Shown in pieces: positions 25,756-37,500 of a stretch of DNA of 64,000 nt; the stretch's first letter is position 1, and each line of letters opens with the position of its first letter. Position numbers and translations under genes: made by a program. The DNA lies in contig CM063244.1 of assembly GCA_032158295.1 (NCBI GenBank), positions 10,568,376 through 10,632,375 on the forward strand, given 5' to 3'. The notes beneath the pieces are model-generated. The model was given only the letters and a program-made list of their open reading frames with translations, was not told the DNA's origin and did not search any database. This DNA is from Pycnopodia helianthoides. Its lineage: Eukaryota; Echinodermata; Asteroidea; Forcipulatida; Asteriidae.

Positions 25756-28440
25756 CCAGACTGTTTGGACGTTTTTTAGAAAGCCTTGCCTCATGCTGGA
25801 ATTGGATGACTTCGGGGTGTAATACCAAAAGTCATCAAAGAACTCCACTCTGTGTGTGGTAGCTTTTTTTTTTTTTTTTTTTAACCAAAAGTTTAGGACT
25901 TCATTAGATTTGTGTGTGTCAGGCCACATGTAAAGATTGTAGTGGGTTTGGCCCTGCAGTAACACTTCCATCAAAATGTTTTGGAAAAAAATCATCAATG
26001 GATTATAGAGGATTTGGGATTGTTATAGCTTGGTTCACCCAGAGAAATGTGTCTTGATAAAATATTCTCCACTTTCCCCTGCATCCAGTGCTGAGAGTTT
26101 AACATCGCCTTTGTCATCGGACGCATCGGAATCCAGATGGAAGTGGCTGAAATACGGAGATGACAAATAAATCAACCTATATTATGTCACCGCCCCTGAT
26201 GTTGATACCAAGAGTGCCACAGTTTACATGATCAAGTGTACCCCCCCCCCAGCTAATGACCTAGCCTAGGTCACGCCCCCTGATATCAGGAGTCAAAGGT
26301 CACTGAACTCGAGAGCTAACCGTGTTGAGAGAGTTCAACAAGTGGTGATCGGCGATGGTATTTTCTTGTAAACTCTTGTTACATGATCTTGTTGGATTCT
26401 TAATGAGTTCTCCTAATAATTTAGTCAGTTTATATCTGTATCCATTACTATCTCGGTGCTCAAGTACTTTGTAACTTTTGATATAAGTGTAACAGTCGAT
26501 TAAACCTCTTGCATGATAGTTAAACATTAAACGGGTTCATATTAGATATATTTTTTACGTCACAATTTTCTGCAATAACCAAGTTGCCTTTATACAGAGT
26601 AACGAGCCCGGTTTGACATTTTCACAGCGTGCCATCACAATTCACATTTGTGAAAAGTTTAAGACCCTTCCATGGCCTTCTGATTTAACAGTTATTTGAT
26701 CGATTGATCGTTACATGTACACCAATTAGTTATTGGTACCTCATAGTAAAATTAATTTTCAATTAGTGTTCAATCTGCTTGCATGAAAAGGATCCTGAAG
26801 CCTTAGAAAATAAATAGGCAGAACTTGGGAAATTTCTCAGTTTTTAAACCTCTTCTAAAGCTTACTGAAAACTTGTTTCGACTAAATTGACTTGATGCGT
26901 TTGTTTTTAATCTGATAATATTACTATACACTCACTGTGCACACACCAGCCCTGCAATGCGAGCAGATGGGTTACTATCCAAATCAGTGTTACATAACCC
27001 ATGTAGTCGGCAGGTACTCCATGTTTGCATCTGACAAGGTGTGCCTGTGCACTCTTTGCACTGGTGTCACACGCGGCTACTGTCTGCCCATGGTCCGTCT
27101 GACTGGGAGTTGAATTGCATCCGCTATCCCGCGCCTACGTCACTTAAGATGTGCACTGGGCATCAGTTACACACAGGGGATCCGACTTGCAATTGGGCAC
27201 AAGCATGGGGGTATCATGGGCGATGACGCCAGGTGAATTGGGTCAGTAGGCAAACTAGATTAAAATATATGATAACAATGATAAAGTGAGCAATTAGTAA
27301 GCTTACTTTTTGTAAATTGGGACCTGACACTATAGAGCAAGGTAGGGGGAACGAGCCGATGGCCGTCCAGACCCGTCCAAAGTCCTCCTTATCAACCTTG
27401 GGCCGCTGGACGGGTTGCTAGATGAGACCCTGCCTGAGCCAATGTTCCTGAAAAATAATTCAGTTTGAGATACGACCTCGGGGGAGACAATTTGCCAAGA
27501 CTCAATTCCTTTGGTTGATTCGCCAATTCGAAATAGACATATGCAGCAATCAGCAAAATCCTAGGCTGAATGTGCATTCAAAAATTATCAAAAATGTGAT
27601 GATACTGTAGCATTGACCTAGTAGTTTACATGGCTCCTTACACAGTAAAGCAAAGGCTCTTACAGTTTCTCTGGAAGTGCTGTCGTCTTTTCGAGAGCAC
27701 ATCAACCAGCATGATTACAACAACAACAAAAGACGCTAGCACGCGCTTCCCCAGTGAGCGGGCTTCCCGATCCCCTGGCAGGGGTCCCTAGCGGAGCCAG
27801 GGTGGTGCCCCGTGCCGGCCGATCGGCATCGTCGCTTCAATGAATTTATTGAAAACTAGAGGATGGTACTGAATGTACTCTCACAAAAAACCTCCAATGA
27901 TTCATCACTTGTTAGCAAGTATAGTTTTCCACGGGTCTTTATACTTTTGTGATCGGTAATTATAGTGCATTGAACACTATTGGAAAGTACTTTTCCGACT
28001 GAAATCAGGAATAGAAACAGTGTAACAGGGATATTTATTTAATTTATTTAATTTATTGCTCATTTTGTTTGCGCGCTGAGTACGAAAAATCCTTGATTTA
28101 TACAAGTCATAATAGGAAGTTGCTGCCTGTTAAAAGCAATTGCAGTTTAATGTTTATTGAATAATATATTTATGTGGTTGTGCTTTATGTTTTGCTTTAA
28201 CGTGATAACACTTGAGGGTCAGAGCTATAGATGCAGAGGTTTGACCGCTTGTACAAAGGGAATTATAATTGCTGTTTTAACAAACTCTATATTTTTTACA
28301 TGTAAAGAGTGAATGTGTTTACGTAGCCGTTTGTGTTTTGATATTTATGCTAACACGTATTTATTTATTTTATAGGCATGCTATTTACTGGATGGATGGG
28401 AGACTTTTTGGGACACTAAAGATAGGTTGCAGTATGACGT
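25756..28440. other. No gene seen
   Basis: Includes a T run at 25865-25882, a C run near 26240, and a GC-richer patch at about 27040-27230 and 27730-27835 without a spliced coding signature. Confidence 0.5.
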
Positions 28441-28640
28441 AAATCGGCCATCTTTACGGGCAGTTTAGAACAAACAGTCGTGCGTTTCGTGTGAGAACGG
28501 CGTGCAACAGGCGCGCATTTCACGAAACTCACTGCAGGATTGGTCAGTGAACAACGCGGCTGCGTTAATAAGTTGAGCGTTTGACGCACCTGCAACCCAA
28601 AATGCAATTTGCCCGTAAAGATGGCGTCTACTGGGAACTA
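28441..28640. mobile_element. MITE-like element, CGGCCATCTTTACG ends, copy 2
   Basis: CGGCCATCTTTACGGGCA at the left and GCCCGTAAAGATGGCG at the right are inverted. The interior shares a GGATTGGTCAGTGAACAACG-type segment with copy 1. Confidence 0.75.
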
Positions 28641-30400
28641 TCTATAGGTGGCAGCAGACTCGCCAGGTAAAGCTTGGACATGTGCGAATGCTCAGAACTA
28701 TGGAAACAATTGAAATTTACCCGGTAATTTCTTCTGCCACCGAGTGTCCCAAAGTCTCCCAATACGTTGTTTCTGTTAGTTTTGTTAAAGATGTTGTCGC
28801 ACTTTATAATTTTTTGGTGCCTTGAACTATAACCTTTGACCTGTTTGCAGTAGTCATTATTTATGCAGGTAATTTATTGGGAAAGGGTCATTGATTAGGA
28901 ATTCAATGCACCAAATTGTTTGGGAATGCAGGGGGAGACAACACTGCCATAATTATTCTGGTGACTTAATTTTGTTTTCCTTTGGCCCATTTTGAAATTT
29001 TACTAACCTTGATTCAAGGGTCGGTCACAAACATCCACAAAAAAGGTTCAGAATGTTGAATTTAGTTTCTATTAATAACCAGTGCTGTAGTTGAGTCCCT
29101 TGTTGTCTGAGTCCCTTGTCCAAGTCTGAGTCCACATAAATAATCAACTCAAGACCTGCCTCAAGTCCTCCAGCACTGTCAATAACCAATTTGAACGCAT
29201 CGTCGTGTCTGAGCAAAAATGTTGTATCTCGATTTTGCAAAAATTGTTGGATCTCGCACGAAAATGCTCTGTGCAAAAAGGTCATATATTGGTGCGTACT
29301 CGTTTTGTGTGTACATTCAGGTTAATTTAAGCGAGATACAACGTTTTCTCAATTTCAAACTCACGCGTAACGTAAAGACGTAAGCGCTATTTTTGGAGGC
29401 ACAGCCATGACGATATCTTAACAACATAAACGTTTGGATTTTATTTATGTAACTGTAACATGAGTTTCCATGAAGTTGCCCAATTGTCAAAGGGTTTGAC
29501 AAAGAGAAAATTATAAAGTTTATATGCTTTTTTTTTTTAAAAACAAATTGTTCATATGAAGTACATTACTGAAGGATTTTATCCCTATACATAAAATTGA
29601 AGTACCTTATGCTCAAATACATGTACAGACCTTGTGCCCTTTGTTTATATCTAAACCGCCTTGGAACCTTCCCGGTGGTATGCTTGCAGTTCTCGTTTTG
29701 CATAAATTTGGTTATGGAGTGACACCAAAGGTCATACAATTTAGGCAGTCATTAATAAGGCAATCTGACCTGTGATGTCACTCCTACTATTTATGCAAAA
29801 TACGGTGTGTGCACACACCACCGGGCAGAAACTTAAATGCTTTGGTTTCGACGTGATTTCAGAGGGCACATCATCTATAGAGAATTGCTTTCAGTTTTTA
29901 CCTGTTGATGATTCTATCAGAGTAAACTTTGAATATTAATGTAAAGATTTTTGTACCATGATAATTACAACCCTGCAGCATTTTAGTGTCTTCTACATAC
30001 AATGATATTGCTGTTGCACCTATTCATGAGTTATTGCATTGCTTTAATACACTCGAGCTCTGTTGCACTTTCTTGCACAAATCGGTGTGTCCATTTATGA
30101 CCTTTGACCTGTTGACAGAAGTGGCTGCATGAATTAATGAGCTTTGTTGATGACAGTGAGTGATTTAGGTAACTGTTTTGAGGAGCAAGTTGCTCAAAGA
30201 CAAGAACAGGAAACTTAATTGTTCGGGGAAAAAAATGGAGAAGAAATCTGTCATTAAAATGATTGCATTGATGAATTTATCTCAAATGCATTTTGTGGAC
30301 TCTTTATTTTTGTTTTGTTTTGCTCATTGTGGAATTTCACTTTTGGTGTTGAGTTTGCTGGAGGCATCAGTGTCCTCTAATAAGAGGAAACTATTGCTTA
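28641..30400. other. No gene seen
   Basis: AT-rich intergenic sequence. No RNA gene and no exon chain was recognised. Confidence 0.5.
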
Positions 30401-30408
30401 CTTTCTCA

Positions 30409-30573
30409 GGCCTAGGAATTTCATCTTTGAGAGGGCAAGGCCATTTTCATTTTGCAAAGGGCACTTCCATTGGAAACTCTTAAAGTCTATGTGAAACCTT
30501 TGAAGGGGCACCAAGGCCTTGCCAGAGGCAACAGAGGCCTAGGCTTCTCTGGCCTCCGTGTAATTCCAGGCCT
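30409..30573 (-). mobile_element. CAGGCCTG element, minus orientation
   Basis: Bounded by CAGGCCTAGGAATTTCATCT and TAATTCCAGGCCTG, which are inverted ends. The internal GGCAAGGCC and GGGGCACCAAGGCC match the copy at 52334-52500 in reverse. Confidence 0.7.
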
Positions 30574-30870
30574 GCTTTCTGGTGTGTTTGTTCTCCAAGT
30601 AAGTTCGGAATGAACATAAAATTGATCTTTATTTCAAGTCGACCGTAAACCACACCCACATTTAGTTGAAATGTTTGCGGTATCCGCTGCTATTTACAGG
30701 ATTGGAACTGGCATCTCATCACCAATCACCAGGCATGCTCGGTGGTCTAGAGGTTCTAGAACACAGGAGTTTGGGTTCAAACCCTTACCCGAGTAGCTTG
30801 GAAAGCACCTGTATACAGCGCTTATCACATTTTTGTAATGAACGATTATTCCAACATAACACGCAACCAG

Positions 30871-30991
30871 TGTCCAATTTCATGGCTCTGCTTACTGCAG
30901 AATTTTGCATTTACGGCACCTTGTAAAGCACATAAATCTTTGGGCATTAAGCACAGAACTCCGCAGTAAGCAGAACCCTTAAATTGGGCTC
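30871..30991. mobile_element. Fold-back element, AATTTCAT family, short form
   Basis: Arms TGTCCAATTTCATGGCTCTG and CAGAACCCTTAAATTGGGCT. It resembles 4835-4943 through the shared middle (GCAC.TAAATCT.TGGGC). Confidence 0.75.
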
Positions 30992-31678
30992 TGATCACTG
31001 GCTGGTACTGATATTTACTTCAGGGAGTGCATTGACCAGGTTTCCCCTTCAGTATTTGACTCAAAATATAACTCTGGACTTTCCTTTTCTTAAAGATGCC
31101 CTGCACAGGCTCAATATTTTATTTTATATGGCAGTTTCCATTTGAAGAAGTAAGGTTAGATCATACACAAGAAAGTGTTAAGTTTTGGTGCTCAGGAGTA
31201 TGGTGTGGATTTTAACAATGTAGCTGATCCTTTGCTAAGTGGGGCTACCATACGGCCTGTGTGCAACCAATGTTTATTTTGACTTGACAAAAGGGTTAAC
31301 GGCAAAAAGTTTACTCGAAAATACAAATTTTAACAAAACAAACAACACTTTATTTAGTTCATATTTATCTTATATATAAGATACTAAATATACAATATAA
31401 AGTCTATACTTGGGAATCAATCCCATCTTTTTGATCTTAAGGACAATAAAGAAGAAGTAAGCCTAGGATAAAATCTTGCAAAATCTCTTCATTCTGCAAA
31501 GGATCCAAAAGTAAAAAATAATTATATTTAAGCGTCCAATTCATTAACCTTTTCAAGGAAAACACTATTGAAATGAACTTCACAGAGACTTAATTTTCCT
31601 TGCTGCCTCAGCATGGATACATTGGTAAGAAAACAAAGGTGAATGGGTAAAATAGACTGGCTCCACCCTATACAATGA

Positions 31679-31852
31679 CAGGCCTGATACTTCTCGAAGG
31701 CAACGGAGGCGGTTGCCTCGATGCCCCTGGTCATTGCCTTGGTGCCCTTGAAATGCTCCAATAGAAAATTTACAATTTCCTCATAGGGTGCCCTTCACCG
31801 AGGAGAGAATGCCTTGGTGCCCTTTCCCTTTCTAGAATGAAGCACACAGGCC
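31679..31852 (+). mobile_element. CAGGCCTGATACTTC element
   Basis: Starts CAGGCCTGATACTTC. The interior has GCCTCGATGCCCCTGGT, TGCCTTGGTGCCCTTGAAAT and CTCCAATAGAAA. It ends near CACACAGGCCTG. Relatives: 53908-54010, 60711-60857, and the interrupted copy at 47727-48985. Confidence 0.7.
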
Positions 31853-32193
31853 TGGAATGAGAACAAGTATCCTTAACTACAGTTGCATGCAAGGAACATG
31901 ACAAACAAGGTAGCACCATGTAAAGTATCTAATATTGAGCACACTTCTCTTGTATTTACACGAAGCTTTTCAGGCAGACAAGCATTTATTGCCACAATTT
32001 GTTTTGAGAGTTCGGTGGGAAAGAGCATTTGTTATGGGTAATGGCTAGATCATTTCACTTGAGGTCCCTTTTTAAAACCACAGCTTCGGCTTTGGCAGCC
32101 ACTAAGTCTCCTTCGGTAATTTTGAAAAAGGGCTTCAAACTCTGATGCCTCCAAAATGGCTGCCGTATCCAAGCATGCACAATATGGAATCTT

Positions 32194-32297
32194 CTGGGGT
32201 GCGTTTTCGCGGCTGTAACCAATAACTGTTTTGGTCATTGGGACCAATGGTAAATTCAACTGAAATGGTCATTGGTTACACGCGAGAACGCACCCAG
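32194..32297. mobile_element. Small fold-back with GGGTGCGTTCTCGCG ends
   Basis: Left CTGGGGTGCGTTTTCGCGGC and right GCGAGAACGCACCCAG pair over about 30 bp. TAACCAATGACC-like arms extend the stem. Total 104 bp, non-coding. Confidence 0.75.
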
Positions 32298-33956
32298 TGT
32301 GGGCTGCAGCTTGGGGTTCACATAAGCCTCTATCTAAACAGGTTCCAAAGCCATCAGCAAGCAAACCCAAAGTGCCAATTCAGACATACCCGGCTTTCAA
32401 AAACACAATAATAGTTTCAAAGATTTTAACATACTTCCAACAGTTAAATGCCCCTTTATTTTTTATTCAGCTTGAATTTCCAATAACTTGATTTTGACAT
32501 GTCAATGTACATTCGCAGGCAAAAGTTATTCGTCCATTAAACAAGTTAGGTTTATGGTGACACCATGAGCATTAAAAGTAAGTTTCTTTGGTCACAATTT
32601 TTAGTTTCTCAAGAAGCAGACTTTTACCAAGATCTTCTAGTGTTATAAATTTCATAAAAATTGTTAAATGGTTGGGCATGACTTCTTTGAGGTGGCAGTT
32701 CTTTGTGTGAACAAAAACATGATATAAATGGTCTATCAATAGACCAATGTGAAACAATTTTCGAACTCCAAAAATGTAACGGCAGCAGACAATGATGTCA
32801 TTTGCAAGGGGTCTTCATGGCCAACAAAATAATTTATTAAAATTTGTTAATAAATACCTTTCAAAATGAAAATAGCCCGTTAAAATAAGAACTAAACAAA
32901 GACTTTTAAACTATTTTTAAAAAAAAAGAAGAAAAACAAATGCGGAATGTAATTGAATATTTACACCACAGAAAATATAATGTTTGTAACTACAAAAATA
33001 TTACTCTAAACCTCAGTGGGTCTTTTTACATTACGCTTTAACTTTATATAAAATATGTGCCTATAAAATCTTTCCAGACATGCAACTTCTCAGTGGATCA
33101 TCTGATTTCCTAAATTTTTGTTTTTTCTTCTCTTGGGTTTAATTTCCATGAAAACTGAAAAGCACCGTACATTGTGTCCAAGGCATATTCCCTTCAATTT
33201 GTATTTTTCTGCCACTACAAGTCGCATGTCTGTCTTACACAACTTCTAAACTGATGAAACATCATACAAACAAACAAGAACTATACCAGGGCGCCCTGTT
33301 ATCAAGTAAAACAAGTGAGTATTTATGAATACGTAATTTTCAAAGTTGCAAAACCTTTCCAGCTTGAGACGTCTTTGAAGTCTGTTTAAATTTTTTACAC
33401 AAAAAGGTATCAAAATATTTTCTTGCACATCAAATGTCAAAACAAAAAAGCCATTTACATGTAAGGTACAATTTTTAACAAGTGACAAAGTATTTCATAA
33501 TTTTTAAAATTCTTCCTTGTTTCAAGTCTGTGTTTATAAAGCAAAACCAATTGCAAACGGATTTTTTCAATTTCTGGGTAAACAAAGAAAAACTTACTGG
33601 AGCGGTTTACAGTATGTTGGTGGTCTTTTGTCAATATCTTTGTTCGGGGGGCACCAGTCAAAAGTTATACAACCGTATACTACTGGCTTGGATATCGTCA
33701 CTACCCAGGCAATCCCGACACAATGAATAAATGAATGAATACTAGCTGTACGTATAGCCAGGGATCACACCTAGTTTACGTTGCAATCTGAGAAGCAGGA
33801 TTGTTGTAAAGGGGATCACGTGCAGGGGATGTGACTTTTTCTTTTAAATATTAAGTAATAATCCACAAGGGAAACTGACTGGGTTCATTTCAATCAATTT
33901 TGGGGTGAAAGATAGAAAATTTACTTGAGTTTTAGTCACCCTTTTTTCAGCTGCAT
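32298..33956. other. Downstream flank and probable 3' UTR of slc35c1; no other gene seen
   Basis: AT-rich. Candidate poly(A) signals for the minus-strand gene are ATTAAA (33138-33143) and AATAAA (32833-32838), both read on the minus strand. A short SINE piece lies near 33620-33665. Confidence 0.45.
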
Positions 33957-34507
33957 CTAAACGCCAATCATTTTGCTGGACTTATTTGTACCATTTGCCT
34001 GTGCATCTTGCGCCTCGGCTTTCAAGTTGGCGTTGTGTTCCTTCACCATTTCCTGCCGGCGGACATGACTGTACAGTCCCGATCCGCCCAGAACCATGAA
34101 GTTACTGAACCACCAGAGGGCGGTCTTCACATCCTGGAAGTACGTCACGGCCAGGATGGTCTGGGCGCACGCCTTGGCCGTCCCGCTGATGTTGTGGGTG
34201 AGCGGGCTGGTAACCTGAATCTGGAGTCCGGTCACGAACCCGATCATGAAGCCGAACACTCCGCTGACGGTCATGAGCGTCCAGAAGTGGCCACTGCTCA
34301 GGTGGGAGAAATTCCACACTACGCTGAACTCGCCCGTGAAGTAAACAAGCGGGATGAAGAGCAGAATGGCATTGATGTTGTTGTAGAACATGAGACGCCA
34401 GATGTTGTCCTCGACCACGTAGAGGGTTTTCTTGGTGTAGATGGCGTTGAGGCTGACGAAGAGGCTCGCTAGAATACCGTAGATCACTCCCGTGTACGAC
34501 AACACAC
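33957..34507 (-). CDS. slc35c1: slc35c1 terminal coding exon 6
   Basis: 551 bases. Two bases complete Gly177, then residues 178-359 and the stop. It holds the last group of membrane helices, the SLNAIYTKK and GTAKACAQT motifs, and a hydrophilic, presumably cytosolic, tail ending SSKMIGV. The exon is GC-richer than its surroundings, which explains long shadow frames on the opposite strand. The acceptor is GTCTGTAG|GTG. Confidence 0.95.
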
Positions 34508-37500
34508 CTACAGACAAAACAAAATAGTACATTTTTATACTTACTCATCAAAGCTATTCCCAATAAACCATCGCAGAAAAATTTTCTGCTTTAGCAGAAG
34601 ATATTGCTCAATGCAACGCTGCTAAGAAAAAAATATGCAGGGAATGCTGTCAAGAACAGTATATGAATGATATGACATTGTATTTTAACTGGTAACCTTT
34701 TCCAGGTCAAGCAAAAATCGTTTGTGCTCGGCTATTTTTTTGTGCTTAAGCAGCTCCCTGAAAATTGGCCTTGAGGTGCAGAGAAGCTCAAGTTAATGAT
34801 AAACAATGACCACTTTCAAAATGAAAACCCTTACTTGCTAAAAACAGAAAAGGTTGAGAACCAGGCTACTGGCCAAATTGCCTTGTAATATGCAATGATT
34901 TTGTGAAGTGTTATACAGGGTTTGATCTTAACTTTTTCAGTGACTATCAGGTGAGACCAGAGAGATTACATTTCACTGGTCCCCCAGCTTTCTCACTGGT
35001 CCCCCAGCTTTCTCACGGGTCCATATTGTAAGGTTTCCTTCCAAAGTTGCCTGGAATTTATAATTTGAAGTAATTTGAACAATCAGTGGTTTTACATGTA
35101 GCAGTGAGGGTAGCAATGAAACTAGCGAGCCAGACTAGTTGGACAGAGTCTTGACTGGTCCCCAGGTGTTCTAACTGGCATTTGGCCAGCGGACCACTGA
35201 TTAAGGGAGAACACTTTTTGAAAATTTAGACCTCGGCTTTCAACTTCATTGACCCCAGGTAACCTTCCCTCATTTACATGCGCTCCAAATCAAAGGTTGT
35301 GTAAGGTCAAAGGTCACATACCTGCGCTATCCTCTTCATTAACCCCAAGTAAGAAGCCTCCAATGATTACGCAGCAGCACACGACAGCTCGGAGGGATGT
35401 GGTTTGCTTCAGGAGAACGTATGACAAGATCTGGATCAAGGAACAAGTAGGATTGTTTTTAGTTTCTCTACACTGGTTATAACCTCCTTTATAGACCAGG
35501 GCCAATCAGAGACCAACCTCGTCCCCATCGTTTACTTTATTTCCAACCATGGTTACAATAGTAAACCCTGGGAAACTCCTTACTCGGACCCTGATTGGAC
35601 AAAACCAAATGTTAACCTTTGTCAAAACAGCTGGCCGACAACCAATGTACAAACAGACTATTCAACCAGACCACGAGACCGTGATGAAGATGTGAATTTC
35701 GAAAAGCAGCCAGACTATTCTAATTTGCATACGTATCCAAAATTTGTGGATATGCAAATGATCCAATACCAGGGTGAGAGAGCGGTCAACCTGGTACTGC
35801 TCGACACACCCTGGGGACAAGGTTGATCAGAGACCAATCAATGTAGCACCATATAAGAGTTGACAAGGTGCTGTGGCACATTCAGCAGCCACTGCCAGAA
35901 ACAACGGGACAAGCCCCTTCTCTTTATAGTGATAAGTCTATTACCGGGTTCTTTTGCGTTCAATCTCAACACACGGGACCAATGGCTTCATGTCCCATTC
36001 CAAGGGCAAAGCAATCATAATTAGGTATCTCACTTAACATGCTCAAGGACACAAGCGTCAAGAACGTGATTCAAACCCACACACTGCTGATCGGAAACAT
36101 CGGAGTTTGAGGCCAGTGCACTTGACCCCCCGGCCACAGAATTCTTTTATAAAAACATAAAGGAATACTTAAGGTCTTCCATACAATTTTTGATCCAGTG
36201 AAGGTCGAGAGCTACAAGACGTGATCTAGTGGAGATTTCTTGGAAATTTGAGTCCAGATCATAGAATATGACCGGGTGAACACAGCCATGTGTTTGTTTG
36301 GACTCGCAGTAATCTTGTCTACTTTTTTGTTTTCTCAATAGAAGAACTAGATTTCTCAATAGAAGAACTAGAAAATCATTTAATCTTTGGCGTTTGAGAC
36401 GAAAGCATCAGAATCTTACCACATTGAATACTGTTGTAAGCGAGCGGCCAATGTTGTAGAATGCCACGCCGACATGCTTGAGACACAGGTTGTTCATTGT
36501 AATCATACCCACAAAGAAGATAGACAGAGGCATCACCTGGTCAACAAAAGTAAGCAGTAATTCATTACTACATGTAGTCAAAATATGGTAATAGTAGCTC
36601 ATGAAGACTTTCTCAAACATATGTCAAAGGTTAAAAAACATTTGATTAGGGTCAAAGCGTGAGGTCATTCTCCTGAAGACGATCAGCCCAAGTTGTTACA
36701 CCGCTGGTTCTTTTAAGAACCACCACAACTCACAGAGAGATTTTTCATGTCCATGGTGTTACCTCAAACCTTTAGACTAGATTGTATCTTCACCTTGCAG
36801 AGTTTTAAATCCTACTCATGTACATGGTGTTATTGCAAAACTCACAAGATTGTATTCCAACCATGCAAAGTTTCAAATCCTACTCATACATGGTGTCTCC
36901 ACAAACCTCACTAGATTGTACCTTCACCATGCAAAGTTTCCAGTCCTACTCATGTACATGGTGGTTAGTTTAGCAGTTAAGCTAGCATGTGGCCCAAACC
37001 CTCTCATGTACATCACTCCACACAAAATTTTTTGGACTTGGAAAAGATTGGTATGCCTGACCCTGTGACAAGCACTTGTTGTTTGGGCCTACTGGCCCAA
37101 GTCCTTCTGAATCCTTCACTTTGGCAATTGGAAATACACTATATTATAAGGATTTGGACTTGTAAGGGTTACTGCAATCTTCATGCTGCTAGCTAGCTTT
37201 ACATTTCATCCCGTTAAATGAAACAACAGAGAGTGACTTACCTCTCTGGTCACCTTGTAGTCAAATTTGATTGATGGAAAAGAGATAATATTCGGTGCTA
37301 TCGATCCAATAATGCTTAACACTACGCATATTGCTGCTGTGACAGAACACTGAAAGAAAGTGACAAAAAGCGGTGCATCCAGCTGGAGAAAAAAGAGAGC
37401 ACAAAGTTAAACTAGCACCTCCGAAATTATATTATATACTCCGCGAAACACGCTGTTGATAATGATCCCATAGGCCTATTGTTATCACAATCACTATCCA

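Noticed and set aside
34008..34563. Long open frames of 153-154 codons on the plus strand and in another minus frame
   Set aside because: They are shadows of the GC-rich terminal exon of slc35c1, whose true frame is fixed by family motifs and splice phases.
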